From Apostichopus japonicus (taxonomy: Eukaryota; Echinodermata; Holothuroidea; Aspidochirotida; Stichopodidae), in contig NC_092575.1 in the NCBI RefSeq assembly GCF_037975245.1, positions 11,705,001 to 11,769,000 of the forward strand: 64,000 nucleotides of DNA, in the 5' to 3' direction. The translations under genes were made by a program, and so were the position numbers. Shown here piece after piece: positions 36,001 through 51,000 of the stretch (its first letter is position 1; the number at the start of each line of letters is the position of its first letter). Below the pieces are notes generated by a model. That model saw only the letters and a program-made list of their open reading frames with translations, ran no database searches and was not told where the DNA came from.

Positions 36001-39000
36001 TCCCCCACTTAACAGCAGATGTGGTCGTATGGTTTATTCATAAATGGGTGTACTAGAGCCTTGTTTACATGACATTTGTTGCATTTAGCACGATATGCCA
36101 GTTTCGCGTGAATTTTTCGAAAGTATTTTGCTCGATCTTTCGTAAAATTTGAAAGGTGTACCAACTTACTGTTCGTACACAATTGGTAATTTCTCTATGC
36201 TCAATATTGTTTCCATGTCCTTGTAGAAAACGTCAACTTCGCAAAATACAATTAGTTGTGTTTTTGTTGTTACGTGAGATCCGTAACCGACGAAGTGGTT
36301 AGGCTATGTACTATAATCTTAACTATGGTAGGATAATTATTTTTTCTCTTTTTTGTGGAAATTCTAGAAAATACTTTCTTTTTCCCTCGCTTAACAGCAG
36401 ATGTGGTCGTATGGTTTATTCATAAATGGGTGTACTAGAGCCTTGTTTACATGACATTTGTTGCATTTAGCATGTTATGCCAGTTTCGCGTGAATTTTTC
36501 GAAAGTATTTTGCTCAATCTTTCGTAAAATTTGAAAGGTGTACCAACTTACTGTTCCAGTAGAGAAAAGAGAGATGGATCAGTGTTAGTGAATGAAAATA
36601 CTTTGTACAGGAAAAGAAGTCTGAAAGTATTTTGAAACATTCGATACGAAAATAGTTCATGAAGATTTCAACTCGTTCTTGAAATAAATCTCCTTCTACT
36701 GTAGTCAGAGTGCCATTGTTACGTAAAAACCACAGACCAGGAAAAGGCAAGTACCGCTTTTGATTACAAACAAACAAATCACGGAGTTACCGTGGGTGTG
36801 TGCACTCAAGCGTGAGCGATATGCAGGCTGCATAATGAGCAGTGGTGTGCTGCTGGCTGGGCCTTCGATCATCGCCGGTTAAATTTGCGAGCCTTCCCTT
36901 ACATAAACACTTTTGTACAGAATGAACCTCAGCTGAGCCTAATTTAAAACATCTCAAAACATTTCTAATTCCACGATCTGATATTGTTTTTACATTCTGG
37001 TGATAAGGCTTGCCAGCAGCTCAATCCTCTCCATGCCAGGTACAGAGAAAATACTTGTACCTTGTATTTTACCATGTCTTCAAACACAACCAGTTACCCT
37101 TAAGTTGATACATTAATGCCTTAAAAGGCTCAGCTGGTCATTTGGTGGCTTTATTTCTTAGAATTAGATTAAAAAGAGTCTTCAGTTGCTTTAAGAGTTG
37201 ATACAAAAAAATTCCAAGCATTGATTTGGAAGTTACATTGTGTTTTCTCCCTGGCACTAAGTTTTTAAACTAGAAGACTTTGATAAATACACTTGCACCG
37301 ACACTTACCTCTTACTTCACCCTGTCCCAACCTGCCAAAGCGACCAATCACGAGCCTCCATGGTAACGCAGACTTTGATATGACTCCTAGCAAGAATTCC
37401 CAGAGCTTCAGCAGGGCTCTGTTGTTGACTGAAACCTTCTTTCTCCTTTTACTGAAAAGAGAAAAAAGAAGAAAGAAATAACATAAGGATAGAAATTGCA
37501 ACAATCTGAGATTTCCTTTCATCATGGTACTTCTCCCCCCCCCCCCCCCCTGAATATCAAACAGTATCGATATCATCATCATCATCAGCAACAACACATG
37601 CATGCGCTTTTGAAAAATGACAAATACTTTTTAAAGTAAACATTTCAAGTAGGAGAGGTACAAGTCTTCTTTTTTTTTAGCATGTCCATCATGGCACCCT
37701 GTGTGGGCTTCCGAAGAGGCATGATTATAACCATTTCATAACAATAACAATAACAGCCTACAGGTTATGCATATCTTCGACAACCGGTTCCTCTCACCTG
37801 TTTGGTATGTCGATGTTAATGATGGCAGTCTCGTTGAGTTCGCCCTTGTTGTCTGTGCAGGCTGTGAGGAGAAATCTTTGGTCGTGCGACAAGCAGTAGG
37901 TACAGAAGAGCTCCCCGCAGGCCTCCCTCAGGTCACCAAAGGACTCGCCGAGCTCCGTCTGTTTGTCCTTCAGCGGGGCCAAGATGTACGGCGGTGAGTA
38001 AACTTGGTTTGGATGGATGCTTCGGCTCTGAATCACAGGAAAGTAACCACACAAATTAAATTGGTATTATATTACACAACATTATGAAGACATTATATTG
38101 AAATTGGCCCCTCCTTTTATTGAACTGTGCCACCAATTTCCCTCAAAGACACTTTCAATGCCGAGAAAAGGGTTACCGATGGGGGACTAGGGCCCTGGGT
38201 CAATTAAGAGACCCTGGAGTTATAGGAGGATATTACTGGGTCAGGATAGTTTATTTTTTTACCCTAACATAGGCCACTGTGACATAAGGGAAAGTGTGCA
38301 TTATTGGGGGGGGGTCAGCGACATACCGTCCCCGGAGAGGGGGGGCGGAGGCCTTTTGCAATCTTATAAACTATATGACATAAAACTTTTGATTGACAAA
38401 TTCCCAGCGACTACTCGTTCACTGATCGACAATGAGGTACGCACCGATATGATAGTAGCACCGAAGAGAAGCGTACCATATCGGGACACAGATATTTGGT
38501 AATTACAGGATTGAAAGTACAGCTCACTCGCTCGCTCACATGAGACCATCACCTATGCGCGTACGGACAGGTACAAGGCCCAAAATCTACTGACTTGTTA
38601 TGTACCTGTCAAAATTTCTCTGCCTTTCTGCTTTGTATTAATATTTACACACAGACTCATGGAAGGCCAATCAAAGGTTGATTGTAACCTCATGTAAGGT
38701 ACGGAAAGGTCTTTCCTAGGACATGGGTAATATGACTCACCTCTTTTGCTTTGATGACCTTATCCAGTTCGGCAGCGGGGCCGAACCCGGTCAGGCTCCT
38801 CCCTGGGAGGGAAGGGTTCACCGTCTGGTGACACTGAGAGAATACTGAGAAGGCAAGAGACTTGAGTTGACTGAGTTGCCGTTGACCTGTGCCGCTATTG
38901 GCCACCTGGAGCACTTGGTGAAGAGGAATAATCTGGGAAAGAAAAAGAAAGAAAATGAAAAATGGAGAAAAATGTTCAAAAAAAAAAAAATTGTCCCACA

Positions 39001-42000
39001 CATAGAAAGTAACTGATGACAAATTTGATTCTAAAACATTATGAAGGGCAGACAGTCATTGTCAGACATATCAATATTCCTGAAAACAGTTAATTGCAAT
39101 GTTTTTGGCAGTACTTTTTTTTTAAACATTTTGAAAGTTTGTTTCTCCCCCCCCCCCCAATCGATCGAAACAGAACTTGATTAAGGTACTGAATTGGTAT
39201 GGAAATTGAGTATAAAACAAAAAATGCCCATCGAGGGCCCTTGATGTACTCCCCACCCCCCAAATGCCCATAAAGGGCCCTTGATGTTTCTACCCCCCCC
39301 CCAAATGCAGTTTTGTTTCATGTCAGATTTGTAGCATGAGTACACCCCCATGAGTACAAGAAGAATTTCCCTCGTTATGAGTACCAGTACAAGGCTCCAA
39401 AGTACAAATATCACTACTAAAATTTTGCAGTAGAATGTATGTTAGATTCCAAAATGCCTTGTGGAAGAGTACAGATCCATCAGGCCGGGTACAGGTACAG
39501 GGAAAGGTGGTAGACTATGTGTGTTCCATGTACCACGTACCACACCGTAGTAGCTTGATGCCTACAAGGTTAGTACCAAAGATGGCACTGGTCTGGATCT
39601 TTATCTTTCTGTTCTAATTGGCTATTGGATGCTGTATTCACATTCAGAACCAATAGGAGACGTGCATTCACATGTCTGCAAACTTCTCGGCGGTGATTTA
39701 GGTTCCCCCTTTTTCTCTCTTGAAGCGAGGAAACTGAGAATTGATTTCTTGATTTAGGAGACATGCAAGATGCTCGGTTGTGACACGAAACGTTCAAACA
39801 AATATGGAAGACAAGATGAAAACTCTTACCTGGAAGGCAATGTTTTTGACTAGATTCTCTGGGAGACACTCCACTATTTCTGCAAAGCACCTTAGGAGTC
39901 CTAAAGTGGTGATGCCAGCATAGTCTGGATGTTCATCCTCCTTACAGGTAAAGGGGTCCACCACATAGATGACCACCCCTGGGGGTTGGACAAAGTCTGC
40001 GTGGGCTGCAATTTCGGGGGAACTATCATCCTTAGATTCTGTTTTGGTGGAATCTGGGAGAACAAACATTGGAGGAAAAAAGAACATGAAACATCAAAAA
40101 AAAAATACTAATTAATCATAGAATGAAAATAGTCCTAAGATACCACAAACAGTTGTAACTTACGAGATGGAATCAAATGTTACTAAGTCACATGCAATTA
40201 CTGCACAGCGTTATGTTATGTACCGAACAAGTTCAAAATGATTCACAGAGAAATGATGCTAAAACTTTGCCCATTCACATATTCTTAGCTCCGGTGATGT
40301 GAGGAAAATCTTATGTATGAGAATCAGAGAGTCGACTTATGGAAGGTGATAGAATAAAAGGAAGTACCGGCTATACCCTGACTGATGTCCATTGACATAT
40401 ATGTATATATATTTATATATACCTAAGAAAACAAGACAGGGTGCATGGCTCGCTCGTGATTCCAAACATGCTGATTAATTTCTTATGAGAAGGGGTGCAT
40501 GGCTCGCCCGTACTTTTAACCATACTGATTAAATTCTTATGAGAAGGGGTGCATGGCTTACCCGTGCTTTCAACCATACTGATTAAACTCTTACCAGACA
40601 GGGTGCATGGCTTACCCGTGCTTTCAACCATACTGATTAAACTCTTACCAGACAGGGTGCATGGCTCGCATGTGCTTTCAACCGTACTGATTAAACTCTT
40701 ACCAGACAGGGTGCATGGCTCGCATGTGCTTTCAACCGTACTGATTAAACTCTTACCAGACAGGGTGCATGGCTCGCATGTGCTTTCAAAAATACTGATT
40801 AAACTCTTACCAGACAGGGTGCATGGCTCGCATGTGCTTTCAAAAATACTGATTAAACTCTTACCAGACAGGGTGCATGGCTCGCATGTGCTTTCAACCA
40901 TACTGAATCAACTCTTACCAGACAGGGTGCATGGCTTGCCCATGCTTTCAACCATACTGATTAATCTCTTACCAGATGGGAGGGTGCATGGCTCGCCCAT
41001 GCTTTTAACCATAATGAATAAATTCTCACCAGACAGGTTGCATGGCTCACCCATGTTTTCAACCAAACTAATTTAATTCTTACCAGACGTGGTGACGCCT
41101 TTCGAGGTAGGTGCTGCCATGGCTCCCTTGGCAGCAAATTCAGCGCTACCGTTGGGTACACCTCCGGCGGGATAGCCTGTCATGGCTGATGTGCTGACAG
41201 GTACCGTGCTGTGTGCGGCATAGGCCCTATCCATTTTGGCTGGTTGGCTGGTAAACATCGATGCATCTGGGGGGTCTTTCATAAGGTACGGAGCTGCGAG
41301 AAGATAAACAATCACTTATACTTAAGTACTCTGCACGCTTCGAAAACTGCTCGACTTTTGATTTCATTGTACAACCAAATCCTAACTAATGGCTAACTTT
41401 CAGTCCTCTCCATAGGGACAATGTTTCTATACGCACACTGAAAGTATTTCTCTCCACGGAAAAATGCGGCAGGGAACAAAAAACAGAATAATTTTTTAGT
41501 TTTCACAGTGTATGTAGCTCTTTTTTGAGGTTTACAGACTTGTTTTCCACAAAATACCCTGAAAATAATACAATTATGTGTATAACACAGCTATGCATCT
41601 TTGCATTTGGATCCTTTCCAACGGTTCAAACTGGGGGTCTGTGATGCTTTTAAGGGGTTGCCAAACTGTTTTAGAGGGTTGCCAAACATTCGTTGCATAA
41701 AAAAATGCAGATATTTGTAGCCCAAAAAATAACAAATATCTTGAGAATAAATCACTTCTTTCAAAAGTTACAAAATATAACAGCATTTTGGAAGTAGGAA
41801 CCCTTAATCTGATAAAAGAAAATCAAATGTGAGGGCCCCCCCCCATAGAATCCCTTTCCCAGGCCACAACATACCAGCCACTGGAGGGTCTCCGAGATGG
41901 TCAAGGTGAAAATTAGGGTCAACAATAAATAAAAAACTTAAAACATTTGACTACCAGGACTCTTTTTAAGTTCACAAAACCAAGACATGTATTCCATCTG

Positions 42001-45000
42001 GATAGACCAGGAGTGAACAGTAAATCTTTAGTAACTCACCGACATATGCTTTGCAGACTTGGGCAAATACTTTGATCTTGGCCGCCTCGGGTAGTTCGTT
42101 GATGTCGCTGAACCAGCTGTCCACCTGCTCGCTTTCGACTTTGCTTGCGTATTTCTGACCAATCCTGAGGATACCATTCCTCATGGATTTCGCCATCGGC
42201 ACATGTCGACCTAAATTGCAACTCTGTCGGCCAAAGAAGGTGAGAGTATGAATGATACAATGCACATAGAAGATGAGATCAACCATGCTTATCAAGATAA
42301 GGTTCTAACAGTACTTTGTAATACTGTACGTTATTTATTCATTTTGGGGTGGGGAGGGGGGTGTGGGTGGGGGGTGGGGATGGGATACTATTCATGATTC
42401 ACACACTAATTATTCTATGATCTCTCCCTTGCGCCCTTTACTTATTTCTAACATATCAAGGTTGTATGTTCACAACTATGGCTCTGACATGAAATGAAAA
42501 ACACTAATATTGTTCAACAAAGAAGTAAATATTTGCCAAATTTCTCTTTCATCAAATCAGCCGTACCTTATTCAAAGATCAAGATTGAATGAAGTTAGGG
42601 TACCCCCCCTCCATTCTTCCCAATTCTTCACCAGCTGCTTGTTTAAGCCTCGTTATGCATATTATTCTATTACCTAACATGCCCAAAGCGATGCTCATTT
42701 GAACAACAAACTGCTATTGCCACTTTATAATAAACAATCACAACATGTAGCTGACTGTACAGTTATGAAATGGAAACAGAAGAGTCGCGCCATCTTCTTC
42801 GCCTTTTCAGTAATATATATAAGACACAGAAAATAGAGACAGAACAGACCAAAACGTTTACATCTGGATTTTTCTCTCACTCAATCTATGCAAAATGGGC
42901 CAAAATGTTGGCAAACACATACATCATCATCGTGTTATTATTTTAATACACATCAGTAGCCCCCTAACCCCCCCCCCTTCCAAAACTGTTCATACTGTAT
43001 CATTCATTAACATGGTTCACCAAGCCACCTTTTTGTACCACTATTAATCACATTTATCGGGGACAATTCTCAAAGCATTTCTTACCTCGTACACAGAAGT
43101 GAGTTCCTTGAAAAATGTCTTGGCACGTTTGCAAATGAACTCCTGATCTGGCACCAAGGCAATGTAAGCGATATCTCTGGACGATGAAAATGGCTCCAAT
43201 AGAAGTTTCTCCTGCGAAATGTGACAACGAGAGCAAAAATTGGCAATCTATACTTACAACTTTTACTCTTGACTTGTTCTTGGTTCTTGCTTTGTTTTGG
43301 AGATGTCAAATTCGGGTGACTTTGCCAAAAAGAACACCGTATAAAACAAACTACCATGTCAGTTGAAGGAAATGCATATTCTGTGGTAACTAATGTATAG
43401 CTTCCAAGATTTTACTTTGCGATGGTGACAATAAAAATCAAAAAGTTGCAATTTGATAAAACTCGCTTTGCACTTGATGCATCTTGAACATGACAAAACT
43501 TTCATTTTACTCAGGAGTGAGTTTCAAAAAACCCAAAAAAAGGGGGGGGGGGGGAGTATGGCATATTTGCAAATAACGTCCAACATACCAACAATATAAG
43601 TTCAATCCCCCACATACTGTGTATGAAAACTGCTTCACATAGAAAACATGATACACGATGACAACTTGAAGAAATCTTTCTAATATCAGTCTTGTGAATA
43701 TATAGTTTGTAACTATGTTTTTCAAAACCCATGCTTCAAATTCTTACCCCTGAAAATCTTTACACATTTAACCTTTAGTGGAGAAGTAGCTTGCTAACAG
43801 CATTTCATTTTTCTTTCTGATATTTTTTTTTATATCTTTTGCGAGCGTGCCAGGAGTACTACTACTACTCACCCAATAAAGTACTGCATATGGAGACGAT
43901 GACATCCAGTCCTTCTCGTAACCAACCAGGAGAGGAGGAACGGGGAGAGGTTCTGGAGACTCGGAGGCATCTATCAAAGGTAATTATCGACGGGAGACTT
44001 ATCATACACCATTACTAGAATGTATTTTGTTCAAGCTATCATTTTATTCTGCCTTCTTTATCGTCTCGTCTTTGTGTGTGTTTCGTATTTTCACTGTTAA
44101 CATTTCAATACATAAATCTTACTTGGACAAAGGGAGAGAGAGAGAGATGTGCAAATAAGTCCTTAAATGGTACCCCACACCTCCTCATCCCACCCAACCC
44201 CCCTCCAATACTATCTTCAGTTGAAAAGTAAAACAACTGCCCAGATACCTATGTGGTTTAAACTGTCAGCTCAAGAAAGTTGCTGTCTAAACACATTTAA
44301 GTGATAACATAACGGAGAGAGACTCACCCTGTATGGCAATGTTGAAGAATACCTGCCAGGTGAGAGGGCCCTGTACTGCATAGGGTCGTTCCCATAACCT
44401 TTTGGTTCGTTTTTTCTGTATTGCATCATGAAGCAGGGGTTGCAACGAACGTAACACCTGCACGATGTCTTGAGATGAAAGGGGTATCCTCACATAACCT
44501 GTCGATGAAAAATTTCAAGTATAGAGCGGCTCTTAGGTAATGTTATAACGGAGAACAACTTCAAGATGGTTAATACCAATGGCTAGAGAAGAAAATGTTG
44601 AGGTATTTGTAGTCGCATATCAGAGAACTATACAAGCATCTGACCAAAACTTGAATGTAACATGATCATGACCAAAAAGTTAGTAGATTTTAACATCCAA
44701 CTAATTCATCAGCTATCAAATAGAAATGTGACACCGACATACATTTTACACCATTTGTTTACATCATTTCAAATCACATTCAATCTCAAAAACACTCCAG
44801 TAATCCCACCGAAGAATGTCACACACATAAAAAAGATAAAGGAAAACACTATCCTTGTCAAATCTGATTCCCCAAAATATCATCCACAGAAGTATAGACA
44901 AACGAACAAAATGCCAAGTCAAGACAAGTCTAAAAGAAAAAGAAAAAGATGAGCCAATTTTTCCCAATCCTTAGAGCAAATATTTGTAAAAGTAAGTTAA

Positions 45001-48000
45001 CAGTAAGAATGTTGTTGATGTCCCTCACCAGGGTTGTATGCCCACGTATGAAGACATCTATGTCTGAGGTACTGTGGATCCCAGGCTCCTCGGCCCGCTG
45101 ATTCTGACAAATGCCGCCCGTCATCGATAGCCGAGACGCAAGCGTCGCAGGCATCTGATGAAGAAGATGTTTTGATGGGAGGAGAAAAAAAAGTCCACTA
45201 ATACATCCTGAATTTATCCTAACTGAAGATCATCTGGATTATCCCAATGATACATCTAATCCTGATCGGATGGTACTACAGATTTTACGATGCTATCAGT
45301 GCTAGATATGATGGCAAGACAACTACATTTGAGCGGGACACTTAATGCAGCGAAGGGTCAATATGAAACCCTTCAATGGACTGTCATCAAACACATTGAA
45401 CTGTCCATTACAAATAGCAAACTTAAAGTTCAATATGGGGGGAACTTGATCACCCTTGATTTGTTTCTTTTGTCATGTTAAGTTGACTTCCCTATCTCTG
45501 ACCTGTCCTGAGGATGGTTTCTTTTATTGTACTTGATGATTCCCAAAGGAATATTGCACATATCAGAAGAGACTTTTAATCTCAGCTGCCTTTATTTTTG
45601 GAAAATCAGTATATTTGGTTTCTGACGTTATGACTTGCAAGGATATTGTCTTAACAACACACCGTCAGGATTAAAACACCTAAGTTTTGGAATACCAAAG
45701 GAATAAACATTTCCAAGACCAGGCAAAAACAAGTTGAGCAATCTCAGATGAATAAGACTTGGGCAAAGCAAATGTCCATTAATCAAACTAAGAGGACTTA
45801 ACACTGGTCATTTTATGACCTTCCCACCCTAGTGATGACCACATTATAGTATATTCACTGACTGCTGAGGAACCCATTCATCAACTTTAATCCGTCCCAG
45901 TTAGTGAAATTGATTTTATCCTACAAAACCAAAGCAAGAGAGAATAAAAAAAAGAGGACTTCTGTAGTGTAAAGAGAGCAAAGGGCTTACCAATTCCAAA
46001 ACCCTAAACCAAAAGACTACGTAAAACACACAGAGAAAACAATGACTCCCTGAGGTACGAGCTTACCGAGGTACTCCAGATTGCTGCGCGCTATCTGCCC
46101 GTACTGGTACTCCGTTCTCTCTCGTATCACAGAGAGCAGGCTCTGAAGGGATGAATACGGGCTATGACACTGGTCTTGGATGAGCTTCAACACTATTTTG
46201 GAAGTTCTGTGTAGCTCTTCGACGCCGTCCTTAACAAAACTCTGCAGACGAGGTAATAGTTGCTTCTGATTAAAAATTTCCGTTAGATAGGGATTGTCCC
46301 TGTGATAGGCCCACAGGGGGGCGTCTGTCCTTTGTCCTGTGATTTCAGACTCGTCCTCGGAGAAGAGGCCGCTGCCCACGGCGTAGCGCCTGTTCATGAC
46401 AGCACTGAATCCACAATTGCACTGAGTGAAATAAACCCCCACGTCCGCCAGATCCGAGCCCTTGATATCCATGTTGCAGGCGCAGATCACCGCGCTGTCA
46501 AAGTTACAATCTTTGAAGATGTTCAGCTGGGAGTCGGAAAGCGCTAGAACCGTGTAGAGGCTGTGAGACTCCGGGCAGATGGCCGCCGAGGACGGCTGCT
46601 CTATGGAGTTGAGGTTCCTGAAGGAGGAGGCCTCCGAAGCTGCTGGGGACGGGTCCGGGTTGGCGGCACTCCTGGGCTCCTGACTGCCGGGGTACATGGC
46701 GGGAGATGCCATGATCCCTGCCGATGGGGTTAGTCCAGACGGTTGGTTGGATGCTGGTAGGTCCATCTCCACACTGGGCACCATAGGTATTGTCCTACGG
46801 GTAAGAGAACACATGACGTGTTTAGTCTACGACAACACTGTATATAACGATGGAAAAGATTAAGCAATTAAGCGACATCAAAACGGCTTTTAATTAACTC
46901 TTTATTTAAGTAGATTGCTATTGCATCTATCATCACTGCCAATTAAATCTTGGAAATGAAGCCAGAAGAACAGAGAGGTAAAAACTTACGATTCCTTTAT
47001 TAATGGGATGAGCTCTGGCTTTGGTGATAACGGTAGCTGAGGAAGGGAAAGGACGAGTTAGTTGTAGTTGTGAGAAGTCAAATACGGTACAATCGATACA
47101 ATGCTGCATTGTATCAGCTAGCATAATATGACGTGGATAATAAGGAGTGTTAGTTCAATGGTTAATGCCAGTGCCTTTCAATCATAAGCCAGTCCCCAGT
47201 TTGAGTCACTCCAAGATTAATGTATGACGTCCAATTACAGAGCTGTTGAAAATTGACAATTCATAGTCATGGACTTTAAATATGAATCTAAGAGACTCAA
47301 TTCGGTCAGCTTGCGGCTTTGATAAGCCAATGAGGCTTCTTCGCGAGTTCCTGATCTAAAAGAGAGATCTAAAATACATACATACATAAAATACATACAT
47401 ATGCTTCAAATTCACCTGACTGTGTAGTAGACAAAACATATAAATAGATTTAAAAAACATTCTGATACAATACGAACCCTCCCCCCCCCCCCCTAAAAAA
47501 AAATGGAGTACTTGTGATAAGCTTACCTGCCATGAAGGTTTATAAATACAGTACTCTGGAACCTTCAGAGGGGGACATCTACTGCTGGGAAGAGATTTCA
47601 AGGGAGCATACATCGTAGCACCAACTATCTTCTCCACTGCAGGAACTTTATACACGTATGTCCAATCCTGCAAAGACGAAAGGGGAACAAACAAAAAAAT
47701 GAAAAGATTAAGTATGAATGGAATTAACATAGTTGTTGCTTTACACTCCCTGGTATGATCTGGATTGCGAATAGCCTGTTAGGGTCATATGTAAACACTG
47801 GCTAATGAAGACAATTGTATTCTAGCAAAAAGAGGTTAGCGGTTATAGTACATAACATGGTGCTTCTACAACATCATCGTGAAACATACCCATCAAATCT
47901 GCACTTTGATTTAAAACAGAATGATCTAAGAAAAAAAATGAAGTAAAGGCTCGAAGATGACTCAGTTGGCAATATAACTGATCGTTTGCATAGTCAAGAT

Positions 48001-51000
48001 TCAAAGTCTTGGGAAATTAGGAATTATCGGTAAATAGTACATAAAGGAGACACAAACCCAACTATCATTCTTAGATATGATGTAATAGAGGTAACTGTTA
48101 TGAACAATTTCAACAATCAGATAAAGAGAAACCTTATCCCATTTGGGAGACATCTAAGTTTGAAATCAGCAAGCCACATCATTTTGCCTTATCTGTATCC
48201 ATGAATTATTATCATCATTTTTTGGGGAATCAGGATAGGTATTGCCAATTTGCTGAATCTAGTTTTGCTGTATTTTGACTGTTGTGGTTGTTAACATGAC
48301 CTTGTGTTGGCACTGGTTTCAGAGTCGACACTGTTAACATTCTACCGTGAAACTATAAAATGAGAATCGAACAGAAGGTCAAATGTTTCGGTTCCTAGTG
48401 GCTCATGTACATCTCAGACTTAAAACTCTTAAACTAGGATATCTTCCGACGGACAGAGCAACAAGTTTTTTTTTAGTTGTTTTTTTTTTCATACCAAAAG
48501 TGGTTCTGGCCTTGGACTACAGAGACTTTCTTCTATTTCAATTTCAAACTGCTCATTCATTGGACCACTGGTCATGTCCCTCGTCTGGTTACTGCCGTAA
48601 CTGGTCAAATTACTGGACAGCTCTGGACATGGGTGGTTGACCGGAGAGAAGTGAGTCTGCTCTTCGGAGGGAGGTGTAGGGTACATTCTACCCAGATCTC
48701 CACCTGTAAGAGGACCTGAGTAAGATGATAAAGGAAAGGTGGTCTACAGCTCAACTCAGGAGAAAAAAAATTAGTGAACAATTAATACTCATTTGCAAAC
48801 AAGCAAACAAACAAACAAACAAAATAAATAAATAAGTCAAGCAGCATGAGAGCTCAACTAGGGTTTAAGTCGTTCACAGATCACCTACGAGACCGATAAA
48901 ATGTAAAAGATATCTTGCGTCACAAGAGGGGAAAAGTGTCACAGGGAACAGTAGGTGGTAGTACGATTTCTAAGCACATTTCACACAATCTTTACTACAT
49001 TAGCTGGTTTGTGAGGACTGTGGAAAGTTCCTTAAATCTACTTTAAAATATACCACCAGCTGGTTTGTATCAGTATTGCTGTATGAGAATTTCTAACACT
49101 TATCTCAATTCCTACCTACAGTAGGCAAAGAAAGTCAGGATTGTTATATTTTGCAAGGAAAGGTTTGCAGGCCTAGACAATGTGTTTCTCGTTTGTTTGT
49201 TTGTTTTGTCTGAAAAGTGACACCATGTTTGTGGGACTAAAACATCTACTGTGAAGTCCATATAGGGAAACTACCAATTTGTTGTTTTGTTGTTTACTCT
49301 TTTCGTGGCCTGTGAAGTCATGTTATGCAAACAACCAGCTGAAATTGAAGAAGCCAACGTTGTGACACTCACAGATTTTACTTTCCGACAGATTCTCCAC
49401 CACCTAGGGTTCATGCACCGTGAGATTAATGGAGTTAACTACGACGTCAGCTTCGCGTCCTGACTCTCTTACATATAATAAACTTTAAATCAGGCTAGGC
49501 TACGAACATCATCTGTGGGAGCTGTACACCCATAGTGTAGATACTTGCATATGAAAAATGACAGATTTCCTCAAGATTTTGCCACAGATGTTATGATTTA
49601 TTATGTGACAATATGTTAGAGTGATTTAGTGCTCACATTTTCCTTTTCAGTGTTTTAGAAATCTTTTTGTAACACAGCACCTGAAGATGTACTTTTTATT
49701 GAGTACATGAAAAAGGTTGCTACATAGATCTGTTGTATTCCTGTAGCTTTTTCTCATCTTCTCACATAATTCAGACAATTACACTCTCTGTACACAGTTT
49801 CCTTTCAAGCACTGTGTTATGACAAGCAAAATGAGTCTTAACACAACAAGCTGCAATGATTAACCAATGTAGGAAAGATAGCATTCTAACAATTAAAACT
49901 TTACCTTCTCATCAAAAAAAAGGTTAAAAAACATCCAAAGACAGAAAGTAGAAACAAAACATCACAATTTCTCAGGTAGAGTGAAACTTGTTGAACTGAG
50001 CATAACAAGCTAAATTTTAATCATTATGCAAATGAGAGACAGATGTTGAACAAAAGCTTAGAAACTAAAAGTAGTAGAATCAATTGTGCTGATTCATTAA
50101 AATAAAAACAGAAATCCAGTTGGCTTTTTGATTCATTGCCATACAATGTGCTCAATTTCATAATGGCTATCTGACTGATGTAGAGCAAGTGGGGTATTTT
50201 TTTTTCCCCAGAATTAAGGGATAACCAGGAAAGATCAGAGATTTCCAGCTTTTACTTGTAGCTCTCTCTTGTGGGCATCAACCATTTCATTCACTGGTAA
50301 GAAAGGATTTTACAGTATAGAATTTTTCTTCCACAATGTTTCAACATCCAGAAAGGACAGTCTTCTTACATGAAATATAGACACATTGATGTGGCATCAT
50401 TTGAGATAACCTGCTGACCCTCAGAGAGTGAAAACTGATAAGAGCGGTCTGCACACACCTTTAAAGCTAGACTACCAACTCTCTGAAGCAGATTTCATTT
50501 CCTCCCTGATTGTATGTTTGTTGAAGACCTATAGCACCCCTTCACAAAACTATACTGAATTTGACCAAACTATGTTCACCCTAAAGAAAATCATAGCATC
50601 AGAGAATTCACAGATTAATTTTAGGTTTAATTTTGGAGTTATCCTGCATAAAAGGTTTCAGACTTAGACCTGTTGACATTATGTGACCTTTGAACCTCTA
50701 CGAATTTCAATAGGGTTCTTGCACTCACCAAGCTGGATGTATATACTATGTACGATGTTCAAGAAAGATGTACTCCTTGAGGTAACATAACTACAAGGTT
50801 TTCAGACTTTTGACTTAAATGATGTTCATCTCTTTCTTGCACTTCTCAATTGTCCTCTGATCTCTCAACCTCTTATGACCTTTGGTCGACACAATCACGG
50901 TACTCACCCCAAATATAAATGATTTGGATTCTTTCTTCGTTCTTTCTCTCTTTCTTTTTTCTTGTCTCTAAATATTTTATCTGTACCTATTATATATTAA

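Noticed and set aside
40413-41076. Long open frames on both strands (162 and 175 codons)
   Set aside because: Products of the 54-bp minisatellite with no protein features.
47950-48020. tRNA-like sequence (gactcagttggcaa with agattcaaagtc)
   Set aside because: A- and B-box similarity is weak and no cloverleaf forms; too degenerate to call.
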